Shown in pieces: positions 8,784 to 17,645 of a DNA stretch of 37,086 bases. Numbering within the stretch: the stretch's first letter is position 1; each line of letters opens with the position of its first letter. Source of the DNA: Nitrosomonas sp. Lineage in GTDB: Bacteria; Pseudomonadota; Gammaproteobacteria; Burkholderiales; Nitrosomonadaceae. Both the position numbers and the translations under genes were made by a program. The stretch covers positions 1 through 37,086 of the forward strand of contig JAJHPK010000042.1 of NCBI GenBank assembly GCA_020890945.1, read 5' to 3'. The notes under the pieces are model-generated. The model made no database searches. It was not told the origin of the DNA and was given only the letters and a program-made list of their open reading frames with translations.

Positions 8784-9296
8784 CTACGTTATACTACGTT
8801 CCACTCGACGAAATAAAGGCAGTGGTTGATCTACGGATTTTTGATAAACCTCAGAGAAATCAGTTAATCCTTTTAACGCGTCTTCAATGTTTCGATCGGA
8901 TCGAGGTTCAAAAGCATCAAAACCAACGCGCTGCATATAGAATAATTGATCGCGTAATACATCCCCAATCGCACGTAATTCTTTTGTGTATCCAAGACGA
9001 ACACGCAAATTGTAAGCAATCGAGTACCCTCGTCCATCAGAAAATTTGGGGAAATCAATTGCGATGACAGAAAATCGTTCGATATCGCCTTTAAGCAATT
9101 CAGGGCGTTCATCACTGGCAAACCATACACCGATTTCGGCGCGTTCCAGTAAAGCTTGTCGTTGTTTTAACCAAACTTGCAGCGGAACGATAACTCTCCC
9201 TTCGGGAACCTGGGTATTTTCGGGTAATTGTTGTGCATTGAGTCGTAATACGCTCCAATCATCTTCAACGATAGATTTATTTTTAATAATTTTCAT
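8784..9296 (-). CDS. DUF934 protein linked to sulfite reductase
   Basis: This 170-residue protein of the DUF934 family contains VPLQVWLKQRQALLER, IGVWFASDERPE, IDFPKFSDGRGYSIAYNLR and LRAIGDVLRDQLFYMQRVGFD, which are typical of the family. DUF934 genes usually lie directly downstream of cysI in beta- and gammaproteobacteria, and some annotations call them oxidoreductases, but the biochemical role is unproven. Here the start is two bases after the cysI stop, so the two are almost certainly translated from one message. No cysteine cluster or signal peptide is visible. A small accessory or assembly role in sulfite reduction is an inference from linkage. Confidence 0.85.
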   Translation of the reverse strand: MKIIKNKSIVEDDWSVLRLNAQQLPENTQVPEGRVIVPLQVWLKQRQALLERAEIGVWFASDERPELLKGDIERFSVIAIDFPKFSDGRGYSIAYNLRVRLGYTKELRAIGDVLRDQLFYMQRVGFDAFEPRSDRNIEDALKGLTDFSEVYQKSVDQPLPLFRRVERSIT

Positions 9297-9298
9297 TG

Positions 9299-11041
9299 TT
9301 AAAATCTCGGAGAGTAATAAGGGATATCGTACTGTGCCGGAACAACAGTCTGTTTGTCTGTCGCTGATTCATCTTCAACAGCAAATTCACCCGCGTAGAC
9401 GTAATCTTTAAAAGGTACATAACCGATTCGACGAACGGTATCGATAAAACGTTCAGCTTCGATACGTTCGCGCAAATAAACTTGCAATAAGCGATCGATC
9501 ACTTCTGGTATTTGGTCAAACGAAAAAGAAGGGCCGATAATTTTACCTAGCGAACTTTCATTGCCTTCCGATCCTCCAACCGATACTTGATACCATTCTT
9601 CGTGATCTTTCTTTTCAACGCCCGTGATGCCGATGTTTCCTATGTGGTGCTGCCCGCAAGCATTCATGCAGCCTGAAATATTCAAGGAAATTTCACCAAT
9701 ATCATGCTGAAAATCGATGCTTTCAAATCGTTCAGCGATCACTTTTGCCAATGGAATAGAACGTGCATTGGCCAGTGTGCAAAATTCCGCCCCTGGACAA
9801 CTGATGATATCTGTTAGCAAGCCGATATTGGGTTCTGTTAATTCATAGGCAGTTGCTTCTTGCCACAGGCTGATTAAATCTTTTTGTCGTACATCAGCCA
9901 GAACTATATTTTGCTTATGCGTAACGCGCAGCTCTCCAAAACTATATCGATCGGCGAGTTTGGCCATCGCGTCCATTTGTTCGGCAGTCGCATCACCTGG
10001 TACATTGCCGACTTTCTTCATCGATAATACGACTATGGCATAGCCTGGGACTCGATGTGGCAACACATTGCGCAACATCCAATTCGAAAAAGAACGGCTG
10101 TCTGCTTTGAATTCGTTTAATTTTGAATCATGATTGGGAAGCGTTTCGTACGCTGGATCAACAAAAAAAGATTGGACTCGCGCAACTTCTTCATTCGTCA
10201 GGGTACCTGGCCCATCTTTGAGATGCTGCCAATCGTCTTCAACTTGTCGTTTGAATTCTTCAATTCCCAGCGCTTTGACGAGTATCTTAATGCGTGCTTT
10301 AAATTTGTTGTCGCGACGTCCATATTGGTTGTATACGCGCAAAATGGATTCAACATAGGTCAGAATATGTTGCCACGGAATAAAATCTCGAATTTCAACG
10401 CCGATAATCGGTGTGCGACCCAATCCTCCACCTACTAATACGCGGAAGCCGATTTCACCTTGCGCATTTTTGATGATCGATAATCCGATATCGTGGGCGT
10501 ATATGGCAGCGCGGTCTTCTTTCGCGCCACTAATTGCTATTTTGAATTTACGTGGTAAGTAGGCAAACTCAGGATTAAACGTGCTCCATTGGCGTAAAAT
10601 TTCAGCGTAAGGACGTGTATCGACTACCTCATCTTGTGCGACACCCGCAAATTCATCTGAAGTGATATTGCGGACGCAATTACCCGATGTCTGGATCGCG
10701 TGCATTTCAACAGAAGCAAGATCCTGAAGAATATCGGGCACTTCTTCCAACTTGAGCCAGTTGAACTGGATATTTTGGCGCGTGGTAAAGTGACCATAAC
10801 CCCGGTCATATTTACGAGCAATATGTGCAAACATACGCATTTGCTTAGACGAAATCAAACCATACGGGACAGCAATACGCAGCATATAGCCGTGAATTTG
10901 CATATATAAACCGTTTTGCAATCGTAAGGGCATGAATTCCTCTTCTTTCAATTCACCTGAAAGACGGCGCCTCACTTGATCGCGAAACTGAGCCACTCGC
11001 TCACGTACGATTTGATGATCATATTGATCGTAACGATACAT
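9299..11041 (-). CDS. cysI: Sulfite reductase hemoprotein (siroheme, 4Fe-4S)
   Basis: This 580-residue assimilatory sulfite reductase reduces sulfite to sulfide with six electrons. The two ferredoxin-like halves of the nitrite/sulfite reductase fold are present: GYGHFTTRQNIQFNWLKLEE with QTSGNCVRNIT in the first half, and the siroheme/4Fe-4S ligands C415, C421 (CPGAEFC), C458 and C462 (SGCMNAC) in the second. The start ATG 11041 has AAGGAG ten bases upstream. Upstream lies a 76-residue small gene, downstream DUF934, and the CysB-type regulator is divergent. No cysJ flavoprotein is adjacent, so the electron donor must come from elsewhere; the 1182-residue flavoprotein further downstream is a candidate. 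It could be a ferredoxin-dependent enzyme rather than an NADPH-dependent one. Confidence 0.93.
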   Translation of the reverse strand: MYRYDQYDHQIVRERVAQFRDQVRRRLSGELKEEEFMPLRLQNGLYMQIHGYMLRIAVPYGLISSKQMRMFAHIARKYDRGYGHFTTRQNIQFNWLKLEEVPDILQDLASVEMHAIQTSGNCVRNITSDEFAGVAQDEVVDTRPYAEILRQWSTFNPEFAYLPRKFKIAISGAKEDRAAIYAHDIGLSIIKNAQGEIGFRVLVGGGLGRTPIIGVEIRDFIPWQHILTYVESILRVYNQYGRRDNKFKARIKILVKALGIEEFKRQVEDDWQHLKDGPGTLTNEEVARVQSFFVDPAYETLPNHDSKLNEFKADSRSFSNWMLRNVLPHRVPGYAIVVLSMKKVGNVPGDATAEQMDAMAKLADRYSFGELRVTHKQNIVLADVRQKDLISLWQEATAYELTEPNIGLLTDIISCPGAEFCTLANARSIPLAKVIAERFESIDFQHDIGEISLNISGCMNACGQHHIGNIGITGVEKKDHEEWYQVSVGGSEGNESSLGKIIGPSFSFDQIPEVIDRLLQVYLRERIEAERFIDTVRRIGYVPFKDYVYAGEFAVEDESATDKQTVVPAQYDIPYYSPRF

Positions 11042-11069
11042 TGTTTACTACTCCTTGTTATGCCAATAA

Positions 11070-11300
11070 CTATGAATCTGTTGATGGATAATGTTTGGAT
11101 ACCGGCAACAATAACGCGGCATCCAACGGAAATTTCGCGCCATAACTCAGTATATGATTGACATCATCGTCTTCATCATGCCGTAAAGCCATTCCAATAT
11201 AGGCATGTTCGCCTTTTTCACCTACTACGATCCCGATTCGTCCACCGCAACCATTAAACCATGTAACTTGTTTTGGTTTGTTTTCAATATTTGTACTCAT
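11070..11300 (-). CDS. Small protein of unknown function upstream of cysI
   Basis: The protein has 76 residues, starts MSTNIENKPKQVTWFNGCGG, and then reads RIGIVVGEKGEHAYIGMALRH followed by DEDDDVNHILSYGAKFPLD. There is no signal peptide or membrane segment, and a single cysteine in the NGCGGRIG motif. ATG 11300 has AAGGA upstream. It is the first gene of the putative cys operon, 28 bases before cysI, with the same strand and compact spacing. I do not recognise the family. The position suggests a role linked to sulfite reduction or its control, but nothing in the sequence gives a reaction. Confidence 0.65.
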   Translation of the reverse strand: MSTNIENKPKQVTWFNGCGGRIGIVVGEKGEHAYIGMALRHDEDDDVNHILSYGAKFPLDAALLLPVSKHYPSTDS

Positions 11301-11623
11301 CCATTATCCTTGTCTCAATAATCAAAAACTTCTCTCTCATGCTTGGGTGTATCGCTCAGTGACTCTAAAGCAAAAGCAAGAAAATTTTTCATTACAATGC
11401 AATCAAGCGTAACAAATGGATCATTTTACCAAAAAATAACTTTGCTAGCCGAGGAGTTGATTTAGATTGTTACAGCAAGGCGGCAATTCAATACACTTAA
11501 ATTTTTTATCGCTAATACTGAGTCCCTTTGGGAATCAGCGTCATCATATCAATGCACTTGTATAATTCAAAATAATATTATGTTAGATTTATATAATTAA
11601 TATTTATACGGCTTGAGAAAAAC
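11301..11623 (+). promoter_or_regulatory. Divergent control region between the cys operon and the cysB-like gene
   Basis: This 323-bp AT-rich gap separates the minus-strand cys operon from the plus-strand LysR gene. It should hold both promoters and, by family precedent, CysB binding sites. A TATAAT hexamer at 11592-11597 lies 26 bases before the regulator start, but no good -35 box is placed at the right distance. A small palindrome, TCCCTTTGGGA, sits at about 11523-11533. I see no gene or terminator in it. Confidence 0.45.
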
Positions 11624-12550
11624 ATGAAATTACAGCAATTACGATATTTATGTGAGACTGTAAATCAAAATATGAATTTATCCAAAGCGGCTTTGAAGCT
11701 ACATACCTCGCAGCCTGCTATCAGTAAGCAAATTCAATTACTCGAACAAGAGCTTGGCGTTGATATTTTTTTGCGCAATGGAAAGCGTTTTGTGCAAGTT
11801 ACTCCGGCAGGTCAACTCATTGTAAAAACAGCCAGGGAAATGCTCGGTGATGCAGAAAATCTAAAAAAGATCGCTCAAGAATTCAGTAGTGAAACAGGCG
11901 GAACGTTAACCATTGCTACGACACATACTCAAGCACGCTATGTTTTGCCGACAGTAATCAAACACTTTATGGATCTTCATCCTAAAATTAAATTAACGTT
12001 ACGGCAAGGAAATCCGATGCAAGTCGCTACTATGGTGACTTCGGGAGAAGCAGATATCGCCATTGCAACCGAGGCAATTGAGCATTTTCACGAGCTTGTG
12101 ATGCTTCCTTGTTATGAATGGAATCGCTGTATTGTCGTACCGCCCAAGCATCCTCTTCTAAAAAGCAAGCAGATAACGTTAGAAGTTATCAATCAATACC
12201 CGATTATTACTTATGATTCAGCTTTTACGGGACGATCAAAAATAAATCACGCTTTTGAAAAAGCAGGCATGGAACCCAATATCGTGCTTACGGCGATCGA
12301 CTCGGACGTTATTAAAACTTATGTCGAGCTTGGGTTAGGCATTGGCATTCTGGCTAACATGGCATTTGATCGTAAACGTGACAGTCCGCTTCAATCAATT
12401 GATGCCAGTCATTTATTTGAATCGAGCACTACTCGTATCGGTATTAATCGTAACAGTTATATTCGAAGTTATATTTTTGACTTTGTTGAAATGTTTGCGC
12501 CTCATTTAAAACGGTCAGACATCATCACGAAATTACAAAACCGCAATTAG
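11624..12550 (+). CDS. cysB: CysB-like LysR-type transcriptional regulator
   Basis: The protein has 308 residues. The N-terminal winged helix-turn-helix (1-60) reads MKLQQLRYLCETVNQNMNLS, then KAALKLHTSQPAISKQIQLLEQELG, very close to the CysB/Cbl subfamily. The effector-binding domain at about 90-300 includes TTHTQARYVLP, the family's threonine-rich ligand loop. CysB proteins activate sulfate assimilation genes in response to N-acetylserine. The gene is divergent from the cys operon across a 323-bp control region, which supports this role. The alternative is the sulfonate regulator Cbl; the cysI linkage favours CysB. Confidence 0.85.
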   Translation: MKLQQLRYLCETVNQNMNLSKAALKLHTSQPAISKQIQLLEQELGVDIFLRNGKRFVQVTPAGQLIVKTAREMLGDAENLKKIAQEFSSETGGTLTIATTHTQARYVLPTVIKHFMDLHPKIKLTLRQGNPMQVATMVTSGEADIAIATEAIEHFHELVMLPCYEWNRCIVVPPKHPLLKSKQITLEVINQYPIITYDSAFTGRSKINHAFEKAGMEPNIVLTAIDSDVIKTYVELGLGIGILANMAFDRKRDSPLQSIDASHLFESSTTRIGINRNSYIRSYIFDFVEMFAPHLKRSDIITKLQNRN

Positions 12551-12622
12551 TTTTGATAAAAATACATTAGTACAATTCAGAATACCCGATACATTGTTGT
12601 TCAGAAGGGTCGCTCTCAATTT

Positions 12623-13312
12623 CTAAATAGCTATTTCAAATGAATGTATATTGGTACGCTTATATTGCAGAATGCGAGTAATGGGTAAGTTATTGTGTAT
12701 TTCATCATTCAATTGATCTAAAAGGTCTTGCTTGGCCTTGCTCGCAACGATCAGTGCAATATGATTGCTCCTCGCTATCATAGAAAGGGATAAGCTGACA
12801 CGTGGAGATGGCGCGATAGGCGGGGCGACAGCTACGCAATGCTGCGTTGAAAGCAAATCAAAATGCATGCCGGGAAATAGTGAAGCAACGTGTCCATCTT
12901 CTCCTAAACCCAAGACAGTCAGATTTAACGGTTGAGGTATTTTATTGAGTCGTTGATTGATTTCTTTGATGGCCGTAAATGGATTGTTATGATGAGTTTT
13001 AAGGCTGATAAAAGGTGCGCTTGTAGGTAGGTTTTCGAGTAAGCATTTTTTCACCAGATTCTCATTCGATTGTTCGTCATTAACATCGACCCATCTTTCA
13101 TCGCTCAGCGTAATAGTGATGCGTTCCCAAGGTAAAGGGCATTTTGCTAAAGCGGGCAGATAATGGCGTGGTGTGCTGCCACCGGGTACAACGAGGGAGG
13201 CGAATGGTTTTTTTTCTAAGGCTTTATTTAAAATATCGCTGGCATACTCGGCAAAAGCCTCACTGAGTTGTGCCATATTAGAAAAATTATGTCGTCGCAG
13301 TGAAAAACTCAT
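12623..13312 (-). CDS. pgl: 6-phosphogluconolactonase (DevB/Pgl type)
   Basis: The 229-residue protein has the NagB/Pgl fold. Signature motifs are VVPGGSTPRHYL (42-53), ITLSDERWV (67-75) and LGLGEDGHVASLFPG (134-148). The known reaction is hydrolysis of 6-phosphoglucono-delta-lactone in the oxidative pentose phosphate pathway. No zwf or gnd is next to it; instead it is the last gene of a six-gene operon with the aldolase and cytidylyltransferase, seven bases after the HAD gene. It may serve central metabolism or open a lactone formed in that pathway. The gene faces cysB convergently, with 72 bases between, where I see no hairpin. Confidence 0.88.
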   Translation of the reverse strand: MSFSLRRHNFSNMAQLSEAFAEYASDILNKALEKKPFASLVVPGGSTPRHYLPALAKCPLPWERITITLSDERWVDVNDEQSNENLVKKCLLENLPTSAPFISLKTHHNNPFTAIKEINQRLNKIPQPLNLTVLGLGEDGHVASLFPGMHFDLLSTQHCVAVAPPIAPSPRVSLSLSMIARSNHIALIVASKAKQDLLDQLNDEIHNNLPITRILQYKRTNIHSFEIAI

Positions 13313-13319
13313 GTCTAAT

Positions 13320-13961
13320 TTATGTCACCAAGCAACGTAGATCCGGAATAGTGTTAATGTGTGCTGGAAAGGGATTAGAATCACCCGGGAAAATGCGACC
13401 GAGAAATGCAGTATTATTAGCCGTTGCACCTTCATAATCAGCCATTGCATCACCAATCACCAGTACTGTGTCAGGTTTTAAAGCATATTTTGCCAAAATT
13501 TCCGCGACAATGGTTTTTTTTAACGCAGGTGAACCACGCACTTCTTTGAAGTATGGTTTCAAACCACGCCGCTCAATGATTACTTTGAGTTCGTTTTCCG
13601 GTGTGCCAGAAGCGACAAATAATGGAATTCTTTCCGCTTGCTGTTGAATGAGTTCGATTGCTCCTGGAACCGCTTCGGCGGCGATGACTGCCTCAACGAC
13701 CAATTCAGAGAAGCGAATATCCAATGCTTTTTCTTCTGCTTCTGTTAGCGGTGGTTTGTGCAGGAAGTGTTCCTGAAAATGGCGGAATTTACGATAGCGC
13801 GACATGCCGCCATTTTGTGTATGAAATTGCACGACTTGGGCGACGATTTCATCACCATACGGCCGATATAATTCAGCAAAAGCCTGTGTTTTGATTTTGC
13901 CAGATTCTGCGATGACGCCATCAAAATCGAAAATAATCGCTTGCCAATTGAAAGATTTCAT
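13320..13961 (-). CDS. HAD-superfamily hydrolase (phosphoglycolate phosphatase-like)
   Basis: The 213-residue protein shows HAD motif I IIFDFDGVIAES (nucleophile D12, acid/base D14), a helical cap (residues about 20-80), motif II VASGTPE and motif IV VLVIGDAMADYEGA. It belongs to the beta-phosphoglucomutase/phosphoglycolate phosphatase group. Known members remove phosphate from small sugar phosphates or act as mutases; the substrate cannot be read from sequence. It sits fifth in the operon after the epimerase (15-base gap), where a sugar-acid phosphatase step like that of KdsC would make sense, although it is not of the KdsC class. Confidence 0.8.
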   Translation of the reverse strand: MKSFNWQAIIFDFDGVIAESGKIKTQAFAELYRPYGDEIVAQVVQFHTQNGGMSRYRKFRHFQEHFLHKPPLTEAEEKALDIRFSELVVEAVIAAEAVPGAIELIQQQAERIPLFVASGTPENELKVIIERRGLKPYFKEVRGSPALKKTIVAEILAKYALKPDTVLVIGDAMADYEGATANNTAFLGRIFPGDSNPFPAHINTIPDLRCLVT

Positions 13962-13976
13962 GGTTTCAACGACCTT

Positions 13977-14921
13977 TTAAGCTCTATTATCCGATGTGCT
14001 AGGCAGCGGATCGTTGACCTCATCCGCTTGATGCAAATCTTGATGAATTTCTCGCAAGCAATCCAGTATTCCTTGACCAAGATCGACATGTTCATTCAAT
14101 ACGAGTTTCCGGCCAATACGTGGATGAAACGCATAAGGAGTAATTTCATAATGATGCACCGTGTTCGCTTCGTCAAAGTGCAGTTCAACAGACCACGGTA
14201 AAATTTCAGAAATCATCGTCATCACATCTTTGATGCGCATTTTCTCTTGCCCAGTCAAGATGAGATGCCGATTGGCAAATTCCGGTGCCAAGACTTGCAC
14301 ACTCATGCGTGCCGCATCTTCTACGTGAATATATTCCCGCATCGCTTCGCCACTGCCTTTGTAGGTAATCGAATGATTTTTGACGGCTTCGAATAGCATG
14401 CGGTAGATTCCGTTGCGATTGTCGGCGCGCCGACCATATAGCGATCCATACCGTAAAATGTTGTAATCCAAGCCATAGCGCTCGTGATAGGTTTCTGTAA
14501 ATCGTTCCGCAGCTTGTTTGCTGGCGCGGTAGAACGATCCGGATTCAGAATAAACATACACGCTACTGGCGAACACGAATCGGCGTGCCCCGCTGATGCG
14601 CGCAGCTTCCAGCGCGTGCATATTGCCGAGCACATTAATGGTTGCAGTAGCAATCGGTTTATTGTGTGCTTCATCGATATCTGCGATCGCTGCGAAGTTA
14701 TATACGATGGAACATCCTTTCGCAGCTTCAACGACTTGATCGAGATTCATGATATCGCCAATAATCATTTCTTGATTTGGCTTATGATAAGGCGATACGC
14801 TGCGATCAAACAGCCGCACTTGATAACCGGCGGCAGTTAAAGCATCTGCTACATGGCTGCCTAAAAAACCACTGGCACCCAAAACGATAACTTGCTCACC
14901 TGGGACGGCTTTGCTAATCAT
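13977..14921 (-). CDS. NAD-dependent epimerase/dehydratase
   Basis: This 314-residue extended short-chain dehydrogenase has the nucleotide-binding motif GASGFLG (15-21), catalytic serine region FASSVYVYSE (about 117-126) and YxxxK at Y131/K135 (FYRASKQAAERF). Such enzymes act on nucleotide sugars as epimerases, dehydratases or reductases. The C-terminal substrate domain (about 180-314) is present, so length is normal. Its ATG overlaps the stop of the dehydrogenase gene by four bases, showing translational coupling. The exact sugar is unknown. Confidence 0.85.
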   Translation of the reverse strand: MISKAVPGEQVIVLGASGFLGSHVADALTAAGYQVRLFDRSVSPYHKPNQEMIIGDIMNLDQVVEAAKGCSIVYNFAAIADIDEAHNKPIATATINVLGNMHALEAARISGARRFVFASSVYVYSESGSFYRASKQAAERFTETYHERYGLDYNILRYGSLYGRRADNRNGIYRMLFEAVKNHSITYKGSGEAMREYIHVEDAARMSVQVLAPEFANRHLILTGQEKMRIKDVMTMISEILPWSVELHFDEANTVHHYEITPYAFHPRIGRKLVLNEHVDLGQGILDCLREIHQDLHQADEVNDPLPSTSDNRA

Positions 14922-15850
14922 TTGACCATACCTATGTTAATTAAACCGCGTAATAAGTTATCCGCCGCTTCGATTTCCATGCGTTGACGGGATTCTCTCG
15001 CCAACGAACCTACATGAGAAGTCAGAACAGTATTATCGCAAGCACATAGGTCGCCGTGATACGGTTCTTGTTCAAATGTATCGAGTGCAGCTACGCTGAC
15101 TTTACCGCTATTCAGTGCTTCAGCGAGCGCGCATTCATCAACCAACCCACCCCGCGCTGTGTTGATGATAATTGCTTCTGGTTTCAATGATTGCAGCGCT
15201 TTATGATCTAATAAATGATGTGTTTTGGCGGAATAAGGTAGATGTAACGTAACAATGTCGGCGCAACTAAGTAATGGTTCCAACGGCATCAATGTCACAC
15301 CTTCTGGTATTTGTGTGGCAAAAGGATCATGTGCAATCACTTTGGCTTCAAAAGCCTGACATAGCTTAGCAACGCGACGACCGATGTGACCGAGTCCGAT
15401 AATGCCAACCGTTTGTGCCGCCAGTAGACGGCCTTGCGTACGGGGCCATTCACCTTTACGAACGGCTTGATCCGTTTGATTGATCTGGCGCAATAGGGAC
15501 AACATCATCCCCATCGTCAGCTCGGCAACAGCTTGTGCAGGAGCTTCTGGTGTATTAAAAATCGTAATGCCATGATTTTGTGCCGCCTGAAGATCGACCG
15601 TATCCAATCCGGTACCACAGCGGGAAATCACTTTAAGAGCAGGCGCCGATTGAAAAACACGCTCGGTCAGTGGTTCGATGCCGGCAATTAATCCAACTAT
15701 CCCGCCGCTCAGCAGTTCAATAATTTCATCCTCTGTTAACTTCCGCCGGTGCGGATTGCTCATGATGCGAAAATCTTGTTGTAACAGTTGCTGCAGCGGT
15801 GGATTATTGTCAATATCAAACGAAGAAGTGGAAATGGCCAGTGTGTTCAT
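14918..15850 (-). CDS. D-isomer-specific 2-hydroxyacid dehydrogenase (SerA-like)
   Basis: The protein has 310 residues from ATG 15850; this start lies two bases after the aldolase stop and is preferred to an upstream ATG at 15895 inside the aldolase gene. NAD-binding GLGHIG is at about 152-157 (VGIIGLGHIGRRVA). The catalytic set is Arg in NTARGGLVDE (about 233), Glu in DTFEQEP (about 260-262) and His in TSHVGSLARESR (about 279). It resembles phosphoglycerate dehydrogenase without the ACT domain. The expected reaction is reversible reduction of a 2-keto acid. In this operon it may act on the aldolase product or a precursor. Confidence 0.87.
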   Translation of the reverse strand: MNTLAISTSSFDIDNNPPLQQLLQQDFRIMSNPHRRKLTEDEIIELLSGGIVGLIAGIEPLTERVFQSAPALKVISRCGTGLDTVDLQAAQNHGITIFNTPEAPAQAVAELTMGMMLSLLRQINQTDQAVRKGEWPRTQGRLLAAQTVGIIGLGHIGRRVAKLCQAFEAKVIAHDPFATQIPEGVTLMPLEPLLSCADIVTLHLPYSAKTHHLLDHKALQSLKPEAIIINTARGGLVDECALAEALNSGKVSVAALDTFEQEPYHGDLCACDNTVLTSHVGSLARESRQRMEIEAADNLLRGLINIGMVK

Positions 15851-15852
15851 GA

Positions 15853-16617
15853 TTATTTCAGTGCGGCACGAATGTTTTGCAAATGGGTGCGACAAATGGA
15901 ATCCAGAATGCGGATGTCCAAACCGTAACCGAGAAAATTAAATCCCGCTTGAATGCGTTGTTGCAACGCTTCTGGGTCCGGTTCTATGACATGAATACCA
16001 CCTGGTTTTTGCGCGCGGTGTCCCGCTTGCATGATTTGCGTAATTGCTGCTTGCACATCGGGATGATTCAAGTCACCGGGGCGTCCCATTGAACCCGATA
16101 AGTCATACGGTCCTATGATATAGCCATCTACCCCTGGAACGGCGAGAATGTCATCAATGGCTTTGACTGCATCGATATGTTCAATCATGACAATGACAAC
16201 CGCATTGTTTTCCAGCCACTGGCGATAAGCCTGAAAGCTATGGCCGTAGCCTTGAGCACGCGCCAAACCCACACCTCGTTGACCACGCGGCGGATAATAC
16301 ATGCTACTCACGGCATCTTTGGCATCCGCAGCCGATTTAATCATTGGCACCATGATGCCAGTTGCACCGGCGTCCATGACACGTTTTATTTGATCGGGAT
16401 GATTGGAAGTCAAGCGCACAATGGCGGGACATTGTTTGCTATCCAGCACTTGAATAAGCGTTTGTACTTCGCTTAATTCAAGCACGCTGTGCTCCATATC
16501 CAGCACCAGCCAGTCAAAACCTGCTGCGGCCATGATTTCGGCAATCGAAGGGTGGCCCAACGTAACCCACGACCCTATTGTCAATTCGGAACGGTTCAAA
16601 CGTGATTTGAGTGACAT
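15853..16617 (-). CDS. HpcH/HpaI-family aldolase
   Basis: The 254-residue class II pyruvate aldolase has catalytic features of the HpcH/HpaI family: H43 in VLDMEHS, R68 in AIVRLTS, metal ligands E146 in VMIEH and D172 in GPYDLSGSMG. Known members cleave or form 4-hydroxy-2-oxo acids, such as 2-keto-3-deoxy-L-rhamnonate, using pyruvate and an aldehyde. In this operon, next to a CMP-sugar synthetase, the synthetic direction (pyruvate plus a sugar aldehyde) is attractive, but catabolic enzymes look the same. ATG 16617 is 26 bases after the kdsB-like gene. Confidence 0.87.
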   Translation of the reverse strand: MSLKSRLNRSELTIGSWVTLGHPSIAEIMAAAGFDWLVLDMEHSVLELSEVQTLIQVLDSKQCPAIVRLTSNHPDQIKRVMDAGATGIMVPMIKSAADAKDAVSSMYYPPRGQRGVGLARAQGYGHSFQAYRQWLENNAVVIVMIEHIDAVKAIDDILAVPGVDGYIIGPYDLSGSMGRPGDLNHPDVQAAITQIMQAGHRAQKPGGIHVIEPDPEALQQRIQAGFNFLGYGLDIRILDSICRTHLQNIRAALK

Positions 16618-16643
16618 AGTGATTTTTGACTGGTTAATAATGA

Positions 16644-17393
16644 TTAGTAGCGGGATAGCAAAGGATCATTTTTCATGAGCTGTTCGACTCGCGCCAAATC
16701 GGCAGGGGTATCTACAGCTTGTGTATTGAATTCGGTGGGTACCATTTTTACGGTGAGACCATGCTCGAGCAATCGCATCATGTCGACTGATTCCAGTTGT
16801 TCCAGTGGTGTCGGCGCCAAACGCGTATATTGAAACAATGTTTCACGGCGAAACGGAATAATGCATACTTGTTTATGGGCTGCCGTGCCTGCAAACCCTG
16901 ATTTAGCTAACGAAGGGATGGGTCGGCGTGACATATACAACGCTTCATTACACTGATTCATGACAACCTTGATGGTATTGAAATCCATGTAATCAGCTTC
17001 GTTATCGATTTTACGTACTAAATTCACACAACCCAGTTTCGGATCGCTTTTAAAGGGTGCAACAGCGGTATCAATCATGTCAGGGTGCGTCATAGGCTCG
17101 TCGCCTTGCACCATGACGATTAAATCGGCGTCTAATTTTTCAACGGCTTCGGCAACACGGTCGCTGGCGCGTTCATGCGTATCGGCCGTCATGAGGACTT
17201 GTGCGCCAAAGCCTTCTGCCACCTGACGAATTTCTTCATCGCAAGTGGCAATATACGTGGCATCAAGAGACTTACTCATGGCAACACGTTTATAAATATG
17301 TTCAATCATTGGGCGCCCGAGGATTTTTGCAATTGGTTTGCCGGGAAAGCGCGAAGAGCCCATACGAGCGGGTATGACAGCGATAGTTTTCAT
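16644..17393 (-). CDS. 3-deoxy-manno-octulosonate cytidylyltransferase-like protein
   Basis: The 249-residue protein of the KdsB family shows IPARMGSSRFPGKPI (7-21), the CTP-binding loop, and VMVQGDEPM (93-101). The expected reaction is CTP plus a 3-deoxy sugar acid giving the CMP-sugar. Length is normal for KdsB. It is the first gene of the six-gene minus-strand operon. It may be the ordinary Kdo enzyme, but the company of an aldolase, dehydrogenase and epimerase and the lack of kdsA, kdsD or waaA point to a dedicated paralogue acting on another 3-deoxy acid. No clear promoter is identified in the long gap upstream. Confidence 0.83.
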   Translation of the reverse strand: MKTIAVIPARMGSSRFPGKPIAKILGRPMIEHIYKRVAMSKSLDATYIATCDEEIRQVAEGFGAQVLMTADTHERASDRVAEAVEKLDADLIVMVQGDEPMTHPDMIDTAVAPFKSDPKLGCVNLVRKIDNEADYMDFNTIKVVMNQCNEALYMSRRPIPSLAKSGFAGTAAHKQVCIIPFRRETLFQYTRLAPTPLEQLESVDMMRLLEHGLTVKMVPTEFNTQAVDTPADLARVEQLMKNDPLLSRY

Positions 17394-17613
17394 GAAGATT
17401 CTGTGCGAATTTAGATGCGTAAATAGTTAATTGAAAATAATTGCATCGATTATCCAGTTTTTTTTGCGACTTGAGCAATAACTTTATTAAGCATGCAGTT
17501 AAAATAATTTCACAACAAACTTGTTAAGTCTTGGCTTTCATCTTAAATGGTGTCTGCGATGAACTTAGGCTTATTTTCTTTAAATCAGCACGCTATTTTG
17601 CAAAAAAATGCAG

Positions 17614-17645
17614 AAAAACAACAGATACATGTACCTGTTGTTTTT
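17614..17645 (+). terminator. Strong hairpin with T-tract, terminator-like in both directions
   Basis: AAAAACAACAG (17614-17624) pairs perfectly with CTGTTGTTTTT (17635-17645) around a ten-base loop. The right arm ends in five T residues and the left arm starts with five A residues, so it could act on both strands. No protein gene is directly upstream on either strand, so it may end a small RNA or shield the operons from each other. Confidence 0.55.

Noticed and set aside
11523-11533. TCCCTTTGGGA palindrome as an operator in the cys control region
   Set aside because: It is short and does not look like the known CysB binding pattern; chance occurrence is likely.
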